Shown here in pieces: positions 18,641 to 28,910 of a stretch of 64,000 bases of DNA. The stretch's first letter is position 1; each line of letters opens with the position of its first letter. The translations under genes were made by a program, and so were the position numbers. Source of the DNA: Bailinhaonella thermotolerans (GTDB lineage Bacteria > Actinomycetota > Actinomycetes > Streptosporangiales > Streptosporangiaceae); contig NZ_QZEY01000012.1 of the NCBI RefSeq assembly GCF_003594875.1, forward strand, positions 124,001 through 188,000. The letters run 5' to 3'. The notes under the pieces are model-generated. The model saw only the letters and a list, made by a program, of their open reading frames with translations. It was not told the DNA's origin and searched no databases.

Positions 18641-18805
18641 CGGCCCCGCCCGGGCCGTACGGCTCCCGCCGGGCCGTGCGCCCGCGCCGGGCCGTACGGC
18701 GGCTCCCGCCGGGCCGTACGGCTTGGGCTTCCGGATCCGCGTGACGGGTGCGCCCCGCCGGGGCCGAGCCGGGCCCCGCCCCCGCGACGGCACCGGCTAC
18801 CGCCG
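18641..18805. repeat. Cluster of GCCGTACGGC palindromes
   Basis: Three GGGCCGTACGGC units occur within about 80 bp (18652-18722), separated by CTCCCGCC-type spacers. The same palindromic core recurs in many intergenic gaps of this window. Confidence 0.5.
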
Positions 18806-18817
18806 TACACTGGTGTG
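18806..18817 (+). promoter_or_regulatory. TACACT -10 of the leaderless first CGNR gene
   Basis: TACACT at 18806-18811 ends 6 nt before the ATG at 18818. The second CGNR gene (28985) has the same hexamer at the same distance. Confidence 0.55.
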
Positions 18818-19381
18818 ATGAGGGCCGCCGAGTTGCTCCGGGACTTCGTGAACACCTATGACGTCGAGGAAGACGAGGAGTCGCTCGGCACCCCCGAGGC
18901 GCTCGCCGGGTGGCTGGGCGCGCGGGGTCTGGGCGGCGACGCCGGATCAGGGGCCGGCGCCGAGTTCGCCTCCGGGGCCGCCGCCGAGTGCGCCGTCGGG
19001 CCGCGGGAGCTCGCGGACGCGGTGGCGCTGAGGGAGGGGCTGCGGCGGGTGATGCGGTGCCATCACGACCGCGTGGAGTGCTCCGACGCGGGGCTTGAGG
19101 ACGTCCTGTCCCGGCTGCCGGTGCGGGTCTCGCTCGCGGACGGGCCCCGGCTGGTCCCCGCGACGGACGGACCGGGCGCCGGGCTGGCCGCGCTGGCGGC
19201 GGCGATCGCCGAGGCGCGGGCCGACGGGACGTGGGACCGGCTGAAGGTCTGCGCGGAGTCCACCTGCCAGTGGGCGTTCCTCGACCTGTCCAAGAACCGG
19301 TCCCGCTCCTGGTGCTCGATGCGGGTGTGCGGCAACCGGACCAAGACCCGCGCCTACCGGGCCCGCAGGGCCGGGGGCTGA
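18818..19381 (+). CDS. CGNR zinc-finger / ABATE-domain protein (copy 1)
   Basis: In this 187-residue protein the N-terminal half matches the ABATE stress-response domain (LRDFVNTYDVEEDEESLGTP), and the C-terminal part has the CGNR zinc finger, with CAESTC (about 151) and CSMRVCGNRTKTRAYRARR (about 168-186). These proteins are thought to be DNA-binding regulators in actinomycetes; targets are generally unknown. A Gly/Ala-rich insert lies around residues 40-60. The ATG at 18818 sits 6 nt after a TACACT box, so the transcript is probably leaderless. A paralogue lies at 28985. It is followed by a GNAT gene in the same direction. Confidence 0.88.
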   Translation: MRAAELLRDFVNTYDVEEDEESLGTPEALAGWLGARGLGGDAGSGAGAEFASGAAAECAVGPRELADAVALREGLRRVMRCHHDRVECSDAGLEDVLSRLPVRVSLADGPRLVPATDGPGAGLAALAAAIAEARADGTWDRLKVCAESTCQWAFLDLSKNRSRSWCSMRVCGNRTKTRAYRARRAGG

Positions 19382-19501
19382 GCCCGTCGCGCCGAGATCG
19401 AAAGCGGGGTGCACGGCGCGCGTTCCCGACCGATACGGTGTTACCGCGGTCGACGGGGAAGGCCGTCGCGGACGAACATCACGGAAGGCAGGGGCGCGGC
19501 C

Positions 19502-20038
19502 ATGGGAGACGTGGGGGTGCGAGCGGCGCGGCGGGAGGATGTGGACGCGGTGACGCGGACGCAGATTCGCGCCTGGCGGCAGGGCTACCGCGACTTCCTC
19601 CCCGAGGAGCCGCTCGCCGAGATGACCGGCGAGCAGGCCGGGGAACTGTGGCGCACGCAGTGGGAGGAGGCGGTCGTCGCCCCGCCCACCTCGCGGCACC
19701 GGCTGCTCGTCGCGGTCGAGAACGGCCAGGTGGTCGGCCTCGCGGCGCACGAGCCCGCCGAGGACCCCGACGTGGACCCCGGCACCACGGCCGAGCTGCT
19801 CACGCTGCTCGTCGACCCCGGCCACGAGCGCCGCGGGCACGGCAGCCGGCTGCTCAACGCGACCGTCGACCACCTCCGCGAGGACGGCTTCTCCACCATC
19901 GTGACCTGGGTGTTCGCCGAGCATCACGCGATGCTGGGCTTCCTGGAGTCGGCGGGGTGGGGCGAGGACGGCGCCGAGCGCGTCCTCGACATGGGGCGAC
20001 CCGTGCGCATGGTCCGGCTGGCGACCGACATAAGCTGA
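19502..20038 (+). CDS. GNAT family N-acetyltransferase
   Basis: The 178-residue protein begins VRAARREDVDAV and contains the acetyl-CoA loop DPGHERRGHGSRLLNATVDHL (key residues R-R-G-H-G, about residues 103-109). The final strands (TWVFAEHHAMLGFLESAGW) are also typical of GNAT. The acceptor cannot be predicted. ATG 19502 was preferred because GGAAGG lies upstream and the family homology starts within five residues. It lies between the CGNR regulator and menA, all on the plus strand, with spacings of 120 and 48 bp. Confidence 0.85.
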   Translation: MGDVGVRAARREDVDAVTRTQIRAWRQGYRDFLPEEPLAEMTGEQAGELWRTQWEEAVVAPPTSRHRLLVAVENGQVVGLAAHEPAEDPDVDPGTTAELLTLLVDPGHERRGHGSRLLNATVDHLREDGFSTIVTWVFAEHHAMLGFLESAGWGEDGAERVLDMGRPVRMVRLATDIS

Positions 20039-20086
20039 TCCGTCGGTAATCAGTCGCACAGCAGCACGAAAGGCGGTACGCACCCC

Positions 20087-20959
20087 GTGGCCACAGCGAG
20101 CCAGTGGGTCGCCGGCGCGCGCCCCCGGACCCTTCCCGCCGCCGTCGTACCCGTCCTCGTCGGCACCGGAGTCGCCTTCTCCTACGGCGGCGCCGTGTGG
20201 TGGCGGGCCCTGCTCGCCCTGATCGTCTCCCTCGCGCTCCAGGTCGGGGTCAACTACGCCAACGACTACAGCGACGGCGTCCGCGGGACCGACGCGGACC
20301 GCGTCGGCCCGATGCGCCTGGTGGGCTCCGGCGCCGCCCCCGCGCGGCAGGTCCTGGCCGGCGCCCTGCTCAGCTTCGCCGTGGCCCTGGCCGCGGGGCT
20401 CGCCCTCGTCGTCGCCACCCGGGCCTGGTGGCTGCTGCTCGTCGGCGCCGCCTGCGTGGTCGCCGCCTGGTTCTACACCGGGGGCGACCGGCCGTACGGC
20501 TACCGCGCGCTGGGCGAGGTCTCGGTGTTCGTCTTCTTCGGCCTGGTCGCCGTCGCGGGCACCACGTACGTCCAGATGGAGAGCCTGCCGTGGCTCGCGC
20601 TCGCCGCCGCGGTCCCCGTGGGCCTGATCGCCTGCGCGATCCTCGTGGTCAACAACCTGCGCGACATCGTCACCGACGGACCCGCGGGCAAGCGCACCCT
20701 GGCCGTCGTGCTCGGCGCCGCCCGCACCCGCGCGCTCTTCACCGCCTGCGTGGCGCTGCCGTACGTCGTCGCGCTCGCCCTGGCGCCGGCACGGCCCTGG
20801 GCCCTGCTCACGCTCCTGTCGATCCCGCTGGCGGCGGGCCCGGTCCAGACCGTGCGCAAGGGCGCGTCGGGCCCCGCGCTCATCGCCGTCCTCCAGCAGA
20901 CCGGGCGGCTGCACCTCGTCTACGGCGCCCTCCTGACGATCGGCCTCGCCATCGCCTGA
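20087..20959 (+). CDS. menA: 1,4-dihydroxy-2-naphthoate polyprenyltransferase
   Basis: This is a 290-residue UbiA-superfamily membrane enzyme with about nine hydrophobic segments. The first Asp-rich motif is NYANDYSDGVRGTDADR (about 55-71); the second is NNLRDIVTDGPAGKRTLAV (about 189-207). It begins WVAGARPRTLPAA, the usual MenA opening. MenA attaches the isoprenoid chain to dihydroxynaphthoate in menaquinone synthesis, the only respiratory quinone in actinomycetes. GTG at 20087 is used; AAAGGCGG lies upstream. Other men genes are not in the window. Confidence 0.92.
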   Translation: MATASQWVAGARPRTLPAAVVPVLVGTGVAFSYGGAVWWRALLALIVSLALQVGVNYANDYSDGVRGTDADRVGPMRLVGSGAAPARQVLAGALLSFAVALAAGLALVVATRAWWLLLVGAACVVAAWFYTGGDRPYGYRALGEVSVFVFFGLVAVAGTTYVQMESLPWLALAAAVPVGLIACAILVVNNLRDIVTDGPAGKRTLAVVLGAARTRALFTACVALPYVVALALAPARPWALLTLLSIPLAAGPVQTVRKGASGPALIAVLQQTGRLHLVYGALLTIGLAIA

Positions 20960-21114
20960 TCGCGGCTTTCGGCCGCTTGTCTCTCCCGCTGGGCGATCTC
21001 CGGCGCTTACACTCGTCGAACGGTCCGCGTTGATCGCCCGGCCTGGCCGGGCGGCGGCGAGGGGGCGGCGCGTCGGGGGGCGGCACGGTTCGGGCGACGG
21101 CGAACAGGGGTCGG

Positions 21115-21879
21115 ATGAACACGACGCTGCTGGCGTGGGCGGTCTCCGCGGGTGGTCTGGTCCTCGTGGCGCTCCTGGCGAGCCTGGCGATCAGGCGCGG
21201 GCTCCTGGGCATCCTGATCGACAGCCGCGGCCGGTACAGCCTGACCCACTTCCAGGCCGTCGTCTGGACGTTCGTGGTGTTCTCGCTGATCTCGGGCGTC
21301 TTCTGGGGCCGTTACCTGGCCGGGGAGGCCAACCCGCTGGAGTTCGTCATCCCCGGCGAGCTGTTCGGCGCGCTCGGCATCTCGCTCGGCTCGGCCATGA
21401 TCGCCGGGGTGATCAAGGGCAGCAAGGACAGCCTGCACCCCGAGGGCATCGCGGCCAGCGAGAAGCACCGGGACCCGCCCCGCTGGGCCCAGGTCTACCT
21501 GCTGGAGCAGGGCCCGCTGGCGGACCGCGTGATCGACGTGACGAAGTTCCAGAACTTCGTGATCACGATCATCCTGGTCGCCGCCTACGGCGCGCTGACG
21601 GCCCGCGAGATCGCCGCCGTGCCGGAGGGCGAGGTGGTGAAGGCGCTCCCGGAGTTCTCCACCACGTTCCTCACGCTGCTGGCGATCAGCCACGCGGGCT
21701 ACCTGGCCGGAAAGCTCCCGGTGCCGCCCACCGGCGTCCCCACCCCCGGCCTCACGGTCGCCGACCTGTCCACCGACGCCCCGGTCGAACGCCCCCGCAA
21801 CGCCCCGCGCCGCCTGTCGCGCACCGCCCCGGCCGGCGCCCGCCACCGCTCCCGCCAGTCCCCCGAGGACTGGGAGTGA
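21115..21879 (+). CDS. Conserved membrane protein of unknown function
   Basis: The protein has 254 residues and five likely membrane segments: 6-26, 45-62, about 81-97 (short), 144-160 and 180-200. Two motifs stand out: RYSLTHFQAVVWTFVVFS (about 40-57) and LPEFSTTFLTLLAISHAGYLAGK (about 180-202; key residues L-x-I-S-H-x-G-Y-L-x-G-K). Together they resemble a widespread but uncharacterised bacterial membrane family. The C-terminal 50 residues are Pro/Arg-rich and probably disordered. ATG 21115 has AGGGG upstream. No function is assigned. Confidence 0.75.
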   Translation: MNTTLLAWAVSAGGLVLVALLASLAIRRGLLGILIDSRGRYSLTHFQAVVWTFVVFSLISGVFWGRYLAGEANPLEFVIPGELFGALGISLGSAMIAGVIKGSKDSLHPEGIAASEKHRDPPRWAQVYLLEQGPLADRVIDVTKFQNFVITIILVAAYGALTAREIAAVPEGEVVKALPEFSTTFLTLLAISHAGYLAGKLPVPPTGVPTPGLTVADLSTDAPVERPRNAPRRLSRTAPAGARHRSRQSPEDWE

Positions 21880-22001
21880 CCTCTCGCGGGAGCGGCCCCG
21901 CACGGCAGCGACCCCTCGCGGGCCTCGCACCCCGATCACGCGGTTCTTCCGACCATCTGGGCGTGCGCGAGGCCGCGGGATCAGCGCGAGAGGGCCGCTC
22001 T

Positions 22002-22133
22002 CAGACGTTCATAGACGTTCATGGACGTCCATAGACGTCATAGACGTTCATGGACGTCATAGACGTTCATGGACGTCATAGACGTTCATGGACGTCATAG
22101 ACGTTCATGGACGTCATAGACGTTCATGGACGT
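22002..22133. repeat. 19-bp tandem repeat (five perfect units plus degenerate leader)
   Basis: CATAGACGTTCATGGACGT repeats five times without a mismatch from 22039 to 22133. Degenerate half-units extend back to about 22002. Each unit holds two ACGT cores. The array ends 3 bp from the dapB stop codon. It is markedly less G+C-rich than its surroundings. Confidence 0.92.
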
Positions 22134-22136
22134 CTC

Positions 22137-22877
<741 letters not shown>

Positions 22878-23009
22878 CTACTCCCTTGGTGACGGCTGTA
22901 CGGCGAGGCCGCGGCGCCCGCCGGACCTCACGCCACACCGTACGGCGTGGCGGTCCGGCGGCTCACCGCGGCCCGCCGTACACGCGACTCGCGAAAGCGC
23001 CGTGAGACC

Positions 23010-24320
23010 TCAGTCCACGTAGGAGTCGAAGTTCTTGCCCGAGTACGGGCCGATCACCGCGAGCGTCATCGGGCGGCCCAGGATGTCCTTGGCCACCGTG
23101 TGGACGTCCTCGGCGGTCACCGCCTCGATGCGGGAGAGCACCTCGTCCACCGGCATGAGCTCCTCGTAGACCAGCTCGCTCTTGCCGATGCGGGACATGC
23201 GCGACCCGGTGTCCTCCAGGCCGAGCACGAGGCCGCCGCGCATCTGGCCCTTGCCGCGCTCGATCTCCTCCTCGGAGATCCCGTCGGCGAGGACCTTGGC
23301 GACCTCCTCGCGGCAGATCGCCAGCACGTCGTCGATCCTGGACGGCTGGCAGCCGACGTAGATCCCGAACTGGCCGGTGTCGGCGTACTGCGAGGTGTAG
23401 CTGTACGTGGAGTACGCCAGCCCGCGCCGCTCCCGGATCTCCTGGAACAGCCGGGACGACATGCCCCCGCCCAGCGCCGCGTTCAGCACGCCCAGCGCGA
23501 ACCGCCGGTCGTCCGTACGGCTGACGCCGGTCGTGCCGAGCACGAGGTTGGCCTGCTCGGTGGGGCGGTTGAGCACGCGCACGCCGCGCCGGGGCGAGGC
23601 GCCCGGGCCGGTGAGCCGCGGCGCCGCCGGGGCCTCGCCGGGCGTGCCGAGGGCGTCCGCCCGCGAGTAGGCGGCGTGGACCAGGGCCACGACCTGGTCG
23701 TGGTCCACGTTGCCCGCCACCGCGACCACGGTGTGCGGCGGGCGGTAGTAGGTGCGGTAGTACTCCACGATGCGCTCGCGCGACAACGCGTTGATCGAGT
23801 CGACCGACCCCAGGATCGGCCGCCCGAGCGGGATGTCGCCGAACAGCTCGGCCGCGAACTGCTCGTGCACGACGTCCGAGGGGTCGTCGTCGTGCATCGC
23901 GATCTCTTCGAGGATCACGCCGCGCTCGGCCTCGACGTCGTCCGCCTCGACCAGCGAGGACGTCACCATGTCGGAGAGCACCTCGATGGCCAGCGGCAGG
24001 TCTTCGTCGAGCACCCGCGCGTAGTAGCAGGTGTACTCCTTGGCCGTGAAGGCGTTGATCTCGCCGCCGATGCCCTCGATGGCGGCGGAGATCTCCAGCG
24101 CGTCGCGGCTGGGGGTGCCCTTGAACAGCAGGTGCTCAAGGTAGTGCGTCGCGCCCGTGTGCTCCGGGGCCTCGTCGCGGGACCCGATCCCGACCCACAT
24201 GCCCACCGCGACGGAACGCACGGTGGGCATGGTCTCGGTCACGACCCGGAGGCCTCCGGGCAGGACGGTGCGGCGGACCGCCCCCGCACCGTCCCTGCCG
24301 GGGAAGAGGACCTCGGTCAT
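23010..24320 (-). CDS. M16 family zinc metallopeptidase
   Basis: This 436-residue insulinase-family protein has the inverted zinc motif HYLEH at residues 59-63 and the distal Glu in GVILEEIAMHDDDP about 76 residues later. The C-terminal half contains the R/Y substrate-binding pattern RGLAYSTYSYTSQYADTG. Orthologues always follow pnp in actinobacteria (YmxG/PqqL-type), but the physiological substrate is unknown. The ATG at 24320 is only 3 bp from the pnp stop, so the two are certainly co-transcribed. Confidence 0.93.
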   Translation of the reverse strand: MTEVLFPGRDGAGAVRRTVLPGGLRVVTETMPTVRSVAVGMWVGIGSRDEAPEHTGATHYLEHLLFKGTPSRDALEISAAIEGIGGEINAFTAKEYTCYYARVLDEDLPLAIEVLSDMVTSSLVEADDVEAERGVILEEIAMHDDDPSDVVHEQFAAELFGDIPLGRPILGSVDSINALSRERIVEYYRTYYRPPHTVVAVAGNVDHDQVVALVHAAYSRADALGTPGEAPAAPRLTGPGASPRRGVRVLNRPTEQANLVLGTTGVSRTDDRRFALGVLNAALGGGMSSRLFQEIRERRGLAYSTYSYTSQYADTGQFGIYVGCQPSRIDDVLAICREEVAKVLADGISEEEIERGKGQMRGGLVLGLEDTGSRMSRIGKSELVYEELMPVDEVLSRIEAVTAEDVHTVAKDILGRPMTLAVIGPYSGKNFDSYVD

Positions 24321-24323
24321 CTG

Positions 24324-26669
24324 CTACGAGTTGCGGTCGGCGTCGCGGTCACGGTCACGATCGCGGTCGCGACCGCCCCGGGTGCGGGTGCGCCGGACCC
24401 CCTCGCGGGCCTCCCCGCGCTCGGCGCGCTCGGTGCGGGACTCGGTCTGGCGGTCCGGGCCGGCGGCCTCGGCGTCGGCCGGGGCGGCCGCGCCGGCCTC
24501 CTGCTCGACGACCTCGACCGGCACCAGCGAGAGCTTGCCGCGCTGGTCGATCTCGGCGATCTCGACCTGGATCTTGTCGCCGACGTTCATGACGTCCTCG
24601 ACGTTCTCGATGCGCTTGCCGCCGTGCAGCTTGCGGATCTGCGAGACGTGGAGCAGGCCGTCCTTGCCCGGCAGCAGGCTGACGAACGCGCCGAAGGCGG
24701 CGATCTTCACGACCGTGCCCAGGTAGCGCTCACCGACCTCCGGCATGTGCGGGTTGGCGATCGCGTTGATCGCGCTCCGCGCGGCCTCGGCCGACGGGCC
24801 GTCGGTGGCGCCGATGTAGATCGTGCCGTCGTCCTCGATCGTGATCTCGGCGCCGGTGTCGTCCTGGATCTGGTTGATCATCTTGCCCTTGGGGCCGATG
24901 ACCTCGCCGATCTTGTCCACCGGGACCTTGATCGTGATGATGCGCGGCGCGTTCGGCGACATCTCCGCCGGGGTCTCGATGGCCTCCTGCATCACGTCCA
25001 GGATCGCCAGGCGGGCGCCCTTGGCCTGCTTGAGGGCGGCGGCGAGCACGCTCGCCGGGATGCCGTCGAGCTTGGTGTCGAGCTGGAGCGCGGTGATGAG
25101 CTCGCGCGTGCCGGCGACCTTGAAGTCCATGTCGCCGAAGGCGTCCTCGGCGCCGAGGATGTCGGTCAGCGTGACGTACTTGTCACCCTCGCCGATCAGG
25201 CCCATCGCGATGCCGGCGACCATCTCCTTGAGCGGCACGCCCGCGTCGAGCAGGGACATCGTGGAGGCGCAGACCGAGCCCATCGAGGTGGACCCGTTGG
25301 AGCCCAGCGCCTCGGAGACCTGCCGGATGGCGTAGGGGAACTCCTCGCGCGAGGGCAGCACCGGGATCAGCGCCCGCTCGGCCAGCGCGCCGTGGCCGAT
25401 CTCGCGGCGCTTCGGCGAGCCCACGCGGCCCGTCTCACCGGTGGAGTAGGGCGGGAAGTTGTAGTTGTGCATGTAGCGCTTGGTGCGCTCGGGGTTGAGC
25501 GTGTCGATCATCTGCTCCATGCGCAGCATGTTCAGCGTCGTCACGCCCAGGATCTGGGTCTCGCCGCGCTCGAACAGCGCCGAGCCGTGCACCCGGGGCA
25601 CCACGTGGACCTCGGCGGACAGGCTGCGGATGTCCTTGACGCCGCGGCCGTCCATGCGGACGCCCTCGTCGATGATGCGGGCGCGGATGAGCTTCTTGGT
25701 CAGCGCCCGGAAGGCGGCGCCGATCTCCTTCTCGCGGCCCTCGAAGTCGCCGAGCAGCTTCTCGGCGGTGGTGAGCTTGACCCGATCGAGCTCGGCCTCG
25801 CGCTCCTGCTTGCCGGCGATGGTGAGCGCCCGCTGCAGGTCCTCGGTCGCGGTCGCGGCGACGGCGTCGTACACGTCCTGCTGGTAGTCGACGAAGACCG
25901 GGAACTCGGCCGTGTCCTTGGCGGCGACCCGCGCGATGCGGCTCTGCGCCTCACAGAGCACCTTGATGAACGGCTTGGACGCCTCAAGGCCCTCGGCGAT
26001 GGTCTCCTCGGTCGGGGCGACGGCGCCCTCGGCCACCAGCTTGAGCGTGTCCTTGGTGGACTCGGCCTCGACCATCATGATCGCGACGTCGCCGTCGGCG
26101 AGCACGCGGCCCGCGACGACCATGTCGAAGGTGGCGCGCTCCAGCTCGGTGTGCGTCGGGAACGCCACCCACTGGCCGTCGATCAGCGCGACGCGGACGC
26201 CGCCGATCGGGCCGGAGAAGGGCAGCCCGGCGAGCTGGGTGGACAGGGACGCGGCGTTGATCGCGACCACGTCGTACAGGTGCTCGGGGTGCAGCGCCAT
26301 GATCGTGGCGACGACCTGCACCTCGTTGCGCAGGCCCTTCACGAAGGACGGGCGCAGCGGCCGGTCGATGAGGCGGCACGTGAGGATCGCGTCCTCGGAC
26401 GGCCGGCCCTCGCGCCGGAAGAACGAGCCGGGGATGCGGCCCGCGGCGTACATGCGCTCCTCGACGTCCACGGTCAGCGGGAAGAAGTCGAGGGACTCCT
26501 TCGGCTGCTTGGACGCCGTGGTGGCGGACAGCACCATCGTCTCGTCGTCGAGGTAGGCGACGGCGGACCCGGCGGCCTGCCGGGCGAGCCGGCCGGTCTC
26601 GAACCGGATCGTGCGGGTGCCGAACGAGCCGTTGTCGATGACGGCTTCGGCGGTGTGGACACCTTCCAC
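24324..26669 (-). CDS. pnp: Polynucleotide phosphorylase / guanosine pentaphosphate synthetase
   Basis: This is a 781-residue PNPase with two RNase PH-like domains, a KH domain ([18 protein letters not shown], about 585-602) and an S1 domain ([17 protein letters not shown], about 660-676). The tail is a charged Arg/Asp repeat ([11 protein letters not shown]). It degrades RNA 3'-5' and adds heteropolymeric tails in actinomycetes. The start is GTG 26669 ([14 protein letters not shown]), with AGAAGGAGG 7 nt upstream; the in-frame ATG eight codons earlier would hide that RBS. It follows rpsO after 345 bp. Confidence 0.95.
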   Translation of the reverse strand: MEGVHTAEAVIDNGSFGTRTIRFETGRLARQAAGSAVAYLDDETMVLSATTASKQPKESLDFFPLTVDVEERMYAAGRIPGSFFRREGRPSEDAILTCRLIDRPLRPSFVKGLRNEVQVVATIMALHPEHLYDVVAINAASLSTQLAGLPFSGPIGGVRVALIDGQWVAFPTHTELERATFDMVVAGRVLADGDVAIMMVEAESTKDTLKLVAEGAVAPTEETIAEGLEASKPFIKVLCEAQSRIARVAAKDTAEFPVFVDYQQDVYDAVAATATEDLQRALTIAGKQEREAELDRVKLTTAEKLLGDFEGREKEIGAAFRALTKKLIRARIIDEGVRMDGRGVKDIRSLSAEVHVVPRVHGSALFERGETQILGVTTLNMLRMEQMIDTLNPERTKRYMHNYNFPPYSTGETGRVGSPKRREIGHGALAERALIPVLPSREEFPYAIRQVSEALGSNGSTSMGSVCASTMSLLDAGVPLKEMVAGIAMGLIGEGDKYVTLTDILGAEDAFGDMDFKVAGTRELITALQLDTKLDGIPASVLAAALKQAKGARLAILDVMQEAIETPAEMSPNAPRIITIKVPVDKIGEVIGPKGKMINQIQDDTGAEITIEDDGTIYIGATDGPSAEAARSAINAIANPHMPEVGERYLGTVVKIAAFGAFVSLLPGKDGLLHVSQIRKLHGGKRIENVEDVMNVGDKIQVEIAEIDQRGKLSLVPVEVVEQEAGAAAPADAEAAGPDRQTESRTERAERGEAREGVRRTRTRGGRDRDRDRDRDADRNS

Positions 26670-27014
26670 AGGGGGACCTCCTTCTAAGGTCAACGGTCCC
26701 CGCGTCGTGTCCGGAGGAACTTGCCTGGCGGGCCACCCGTCAGGTGCAGCGCCGGTCTTCGATCGAAGCGCCCGGTGTTTCGTCGTACGGCTCGCGCGTG
26801 GTGCGCGTCACCGGGAGCCACTACCGAGGACCGGCCCGCAGGCGGCGGTGCGTGGAGAGTTCCTGCGCTGGTGCGGACGCGGGGCACTGGTTCTATTCAG
26901 TTTGCGGCACGCCCGGCCCTGTGGCCATCGCGACGCGCCGTGACCTTGTCCAGGCTAGCCGCGCGGGCGCATAAACGAGAGGGAGTGGCCGCCCGGCCAC
27001 TCCCTCTTCGCGTG
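26670..27014 (-). other. rpsO-pnp intergenic leader region
   Basis: These 345 bp carry the rpsO terminator at the upper end and then about 300 bp of pnp leader, including the small palindrome CTTCGATCGAAG (26757-26768). In Streptomyces this interval has a pnp promoter and RNase III-cut hairpins; a comparable arrangement is likely here but was not demonstrated. Confidence 0.45.
26979..27006 (-). terminator. rpsO terminator hairpin
   Basis: A perfect 12-bp stem (GAGGGAGTGGCC with GGCCACTCCCTC) has a 4-nt loop. On the minus strand it is followed by TCGTTTATG. It begins 8 nt after the rpsO stop. Confidence 0.8.
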
Positions 27015-27284
27015 CTATCGGCGCAGGCCCAGCCGCTCGATCAGGGTGCGGTAGCGCTGGATGTCCTTGGCCTGGAGGTACTTCAGCAGCCGGCGGCGGC
27101 GGCCGACCAGCAGCAGCAGGCCGCGGCGGCTGTGGTGGTCGTGCTTGTGCGCCTTGAGGTGCTCGGTCAGGTCGCTGATGCGCTTGCTCAGGAGCGCGAT
27201 CTGCACCTCGGGCGAGCCGGTGTCACCTTCGACGGTGGCGTACTCGGCCATGATCTTCTGCTTGGTGGCGGTGTCGAGCGACAC
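27015..27284 (-). CDS. rpsO: 30S ribosomal protein S15
   Basis: This is an 89-residue protein, the standard length. It contains [17 protein letters not shown] (about 22-38), [25 protein letters not shown] (key His/Arg-rich helix, about 45-69) and ends IERLGLRR. S15 binds the central domain of 16S rRNA early in 30S assembly. GTG at 27284 is the start, with GAGGAG 6 nt upstream; the longer in-frame form is not homologous. It follows ribF and precedes pnp. Confidence 0.97.
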   Translation of the reverse strand: MSLDTATKQKIMAEYATVEGDTGSPEVQIALLSKRISDLTEHLKAHKHDHHSRRGLLLLVGRRRRLLKYLQAKDIQRYRTLIERLGLRR

Positions 27285-27500
27285 GGCTCTCCTCTGTCTT
27301 CTAGGGGCACGCGAACATGTTGGCGATGCGCGTCCGAGCAACCGTGCGTGCCTACAGTTGCCGTGACGGGCGCCTTTGGGCACCATGAAACAAGCCGACC
27401 ACGAGCCGACCTGTCCCTAGGTTACCACGCATGCCACATAATGAGACGCCGCCGCCGTCGGAGCCGGTCAGGAGGGGCGGTCAGGGCGCCCGGCCGTCGC

Positions 27501-28466
27501 TCAGGACGCTCCGGAGGACGTGATCCGCCGGGTCTCGTCGACGTCGTGGCGCATCTGCTCGATCAGCGCCTCGATGGAGTCGAACCGCAGCGTGGGCCGC
27601 AGCCGGGCGACGAAGTCCACCGCCACGTGCGCGCCGTACAGATCCAGGTCGTCGCGGTCCAGGGCGTACGCCTCCACGGTGCGCTCCACCCCGTCGAAGG
27701 TCGGGTTGGTGCCGATGGAGATCGCCGCGGGCCAGCACTCGTCCCCGTAGATCGGCGCGATCTCGCCGACCGGGGTGCACCGCAGCCACCCGGCGTAGAC
27801 CCCGTCGGCGGGGATCGCGGTGTGCGGCGGCGACTCGACGTTGGCGGTCGGGAACCCGAGCGCGCGCCCGCGCCGGTGCCCGCGCACGACCACGCCCTCG
27901 ACCCGGTGGGGCCGGCCCAGGGCCGCGGCCGCCGTCTCCACGTCGCCCTCGGCCAGCAGTTCCCTGACGTACGTCGAGGAGACCACCTCGCCCTCGCGCA
28001 CGAGCGGCAGCGCCTCGACCTCGAAGTCGTACTTCTCCCCCAGCGCGCGCAGCGTCTCCACGTCGCCGGCCGCCCCGTGCCCGAACCGGAAGTCCTCACC
28101 CACGACCACCCGGGTCGCGCGCAGCCCCTCCGCCAGCACCGTCCGCACGAACTCGTCCGGCTCCAGCCGCGAGAACTCCAGCGTGAACGGCAGCGTGCAC
28201 ACGGCGTCCACGCCCAGGTCGCCCAGGAGGCCGGCCCTGCGGACGGGCGCGGTCAGCAGCACCGGATGACTCCCCGGCCGCACGACCTCCTCCGGATGCG
28301 GCTCGAAGGTCACCGCCACGCTCACGGCCCCGAGTTCGCGCGCCAGCCCGGCCACACGCTCCACGACCCTCCGGTGACCCCGGTGGACGCCGTCGAACAC
28401 GCCGATGGTGACGACCGACCTGCCCAGGTCCCCGGGCACGTCGCCGAGTCCGTGCCAGCGCTGCAC
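27501..28466 (-). CDS. ribF: Bifunctional riboflavin kinase / FAD synthetase
   Basis: In this 321-residue protein the N-terminal FAD synthetase domain has the nucleotidyltransferase motif IGVFDGVHRGH (about 21-31) and EDFRFGHGAAGD. The C-terminal flavokinase domain has GRALGFPTANV (about 202-212). It makes FMN and FAD from riboflavin. GTG at 28466 with AAAAGGGG upstream fits the family start VQRWHGL. In most actinomycetes it sits between truB and rpsO; here about 1.75 kb of accessory DNA separates it from truB. Confidence 0.94.
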   Translation of the reverse strand: MQRWHGLGDVPGDLGRSVVTIGVFDGVHRGHRRVVERVAGLARELGAVSVAVTFEPHPEEVVRPGSHPVLLTAPVRRAGLLGDLGVDAVCTLPFTLEFSRLEPDEFVRTVLAEGLRATRVVVGEDFRFGHGAAGDVETLRALGEKYDFEVEALPLVREGEVVSSTYVRELLAEGDVETAAAALGRPHRVEGVVVRGHRRGRALGFPTANVESPPHTAIPADGVYAGWLRCTPVGEIAPIYGDECWPAAISIGTNPTFDGVERTVEAYALDRDDLDLYGAHVAVDFVARLRPTLRFDSIEALIEQMRHDVDETRRITSSGAS

Positions 28467-28697
28467 GTCGACCCCTTTTCTCCAGACCTCTCTCACGGCG
28501 TCACAAGCCTGCCATGCCCCGGCCGGCCGCGGGACACCGGGACGCCGTGTCACCCCGCCCGGTCGCCCCGCTCACGCCGTACGGCGGGCCGCGCCCCGCT
28601 CACGCCGTACGGCGGGCGCCGTCGGCGGGAGCCGTACGGGGAGAGCCCGGCCGGGCCGGAACCGGACCGGGCGCGCCGGGGACGGGGCGTGGGGGAG
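28467..28697. repeat. GC-rich gap with duplicated GCCGTACGGCGGG units
   Basis: CCGCTCACGCCGTACGGCGG occurs twice in direct repeat (about 28567-28617), followed by GGAGCCGTACGGGG. No gene is seen. It separates ribF from the small zinc-ribbon gene. Confidence 0.5.
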
Positions 28698-28874
28698 TCA
28701 GTCGGCGGGGGTGACGGCGGCGATCGGGGAGGCGGAGCCGTAGGGGGTCATGCGCAGCTCGATGCGACCGCAGACGCAGCGCACGTAGGACAGGACCCCC
28801 TCGGAGGTGCGATGCCGGGAGATCACTTCGCTCGGTTCGTCGTCTGGCCAGCCGCAGTTTCCGCACGCGCTCAC
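28698..28874 (-). CDS. Small zinc-ribbon-like protein, unknown function
   Basis: The protein has 58 residues with two Cys pairs, CGNCGWPDDEPSEV at the start and VRCVCGRIELR about 25 residues later, the spacing of a treble-clef or zinc-ribbon module. No further domain is present. GTG 28874 is chosen because AGGGAACG lies upstream and the Cys-rich part starts immediately; an alternative GTG eight codons earlier is possible. It is divergent from the second CGNR gene across a 110-bp region with phased repeats, so the two may be co-regulated. Confidence 0.65.
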   Translation of the reverse strand: MSACGNCGWPDDEPSEVISRHRTSEGVLSYVRCVCGRIELRMTPYGSASPIAAVTPAD

Positions 28875-28910
28875 AGGGGTGTTCCGTTCCCTCGGCACCG
28901 ATGATGGTCT

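Noticed and set aside
22947-26687. 1246-residue plus-strand frame opposite dapB-M16-pnp
   Set aside because: Antisense to three well-supported genes and composed of Leu/Asp/His/Arg shadow sequence.
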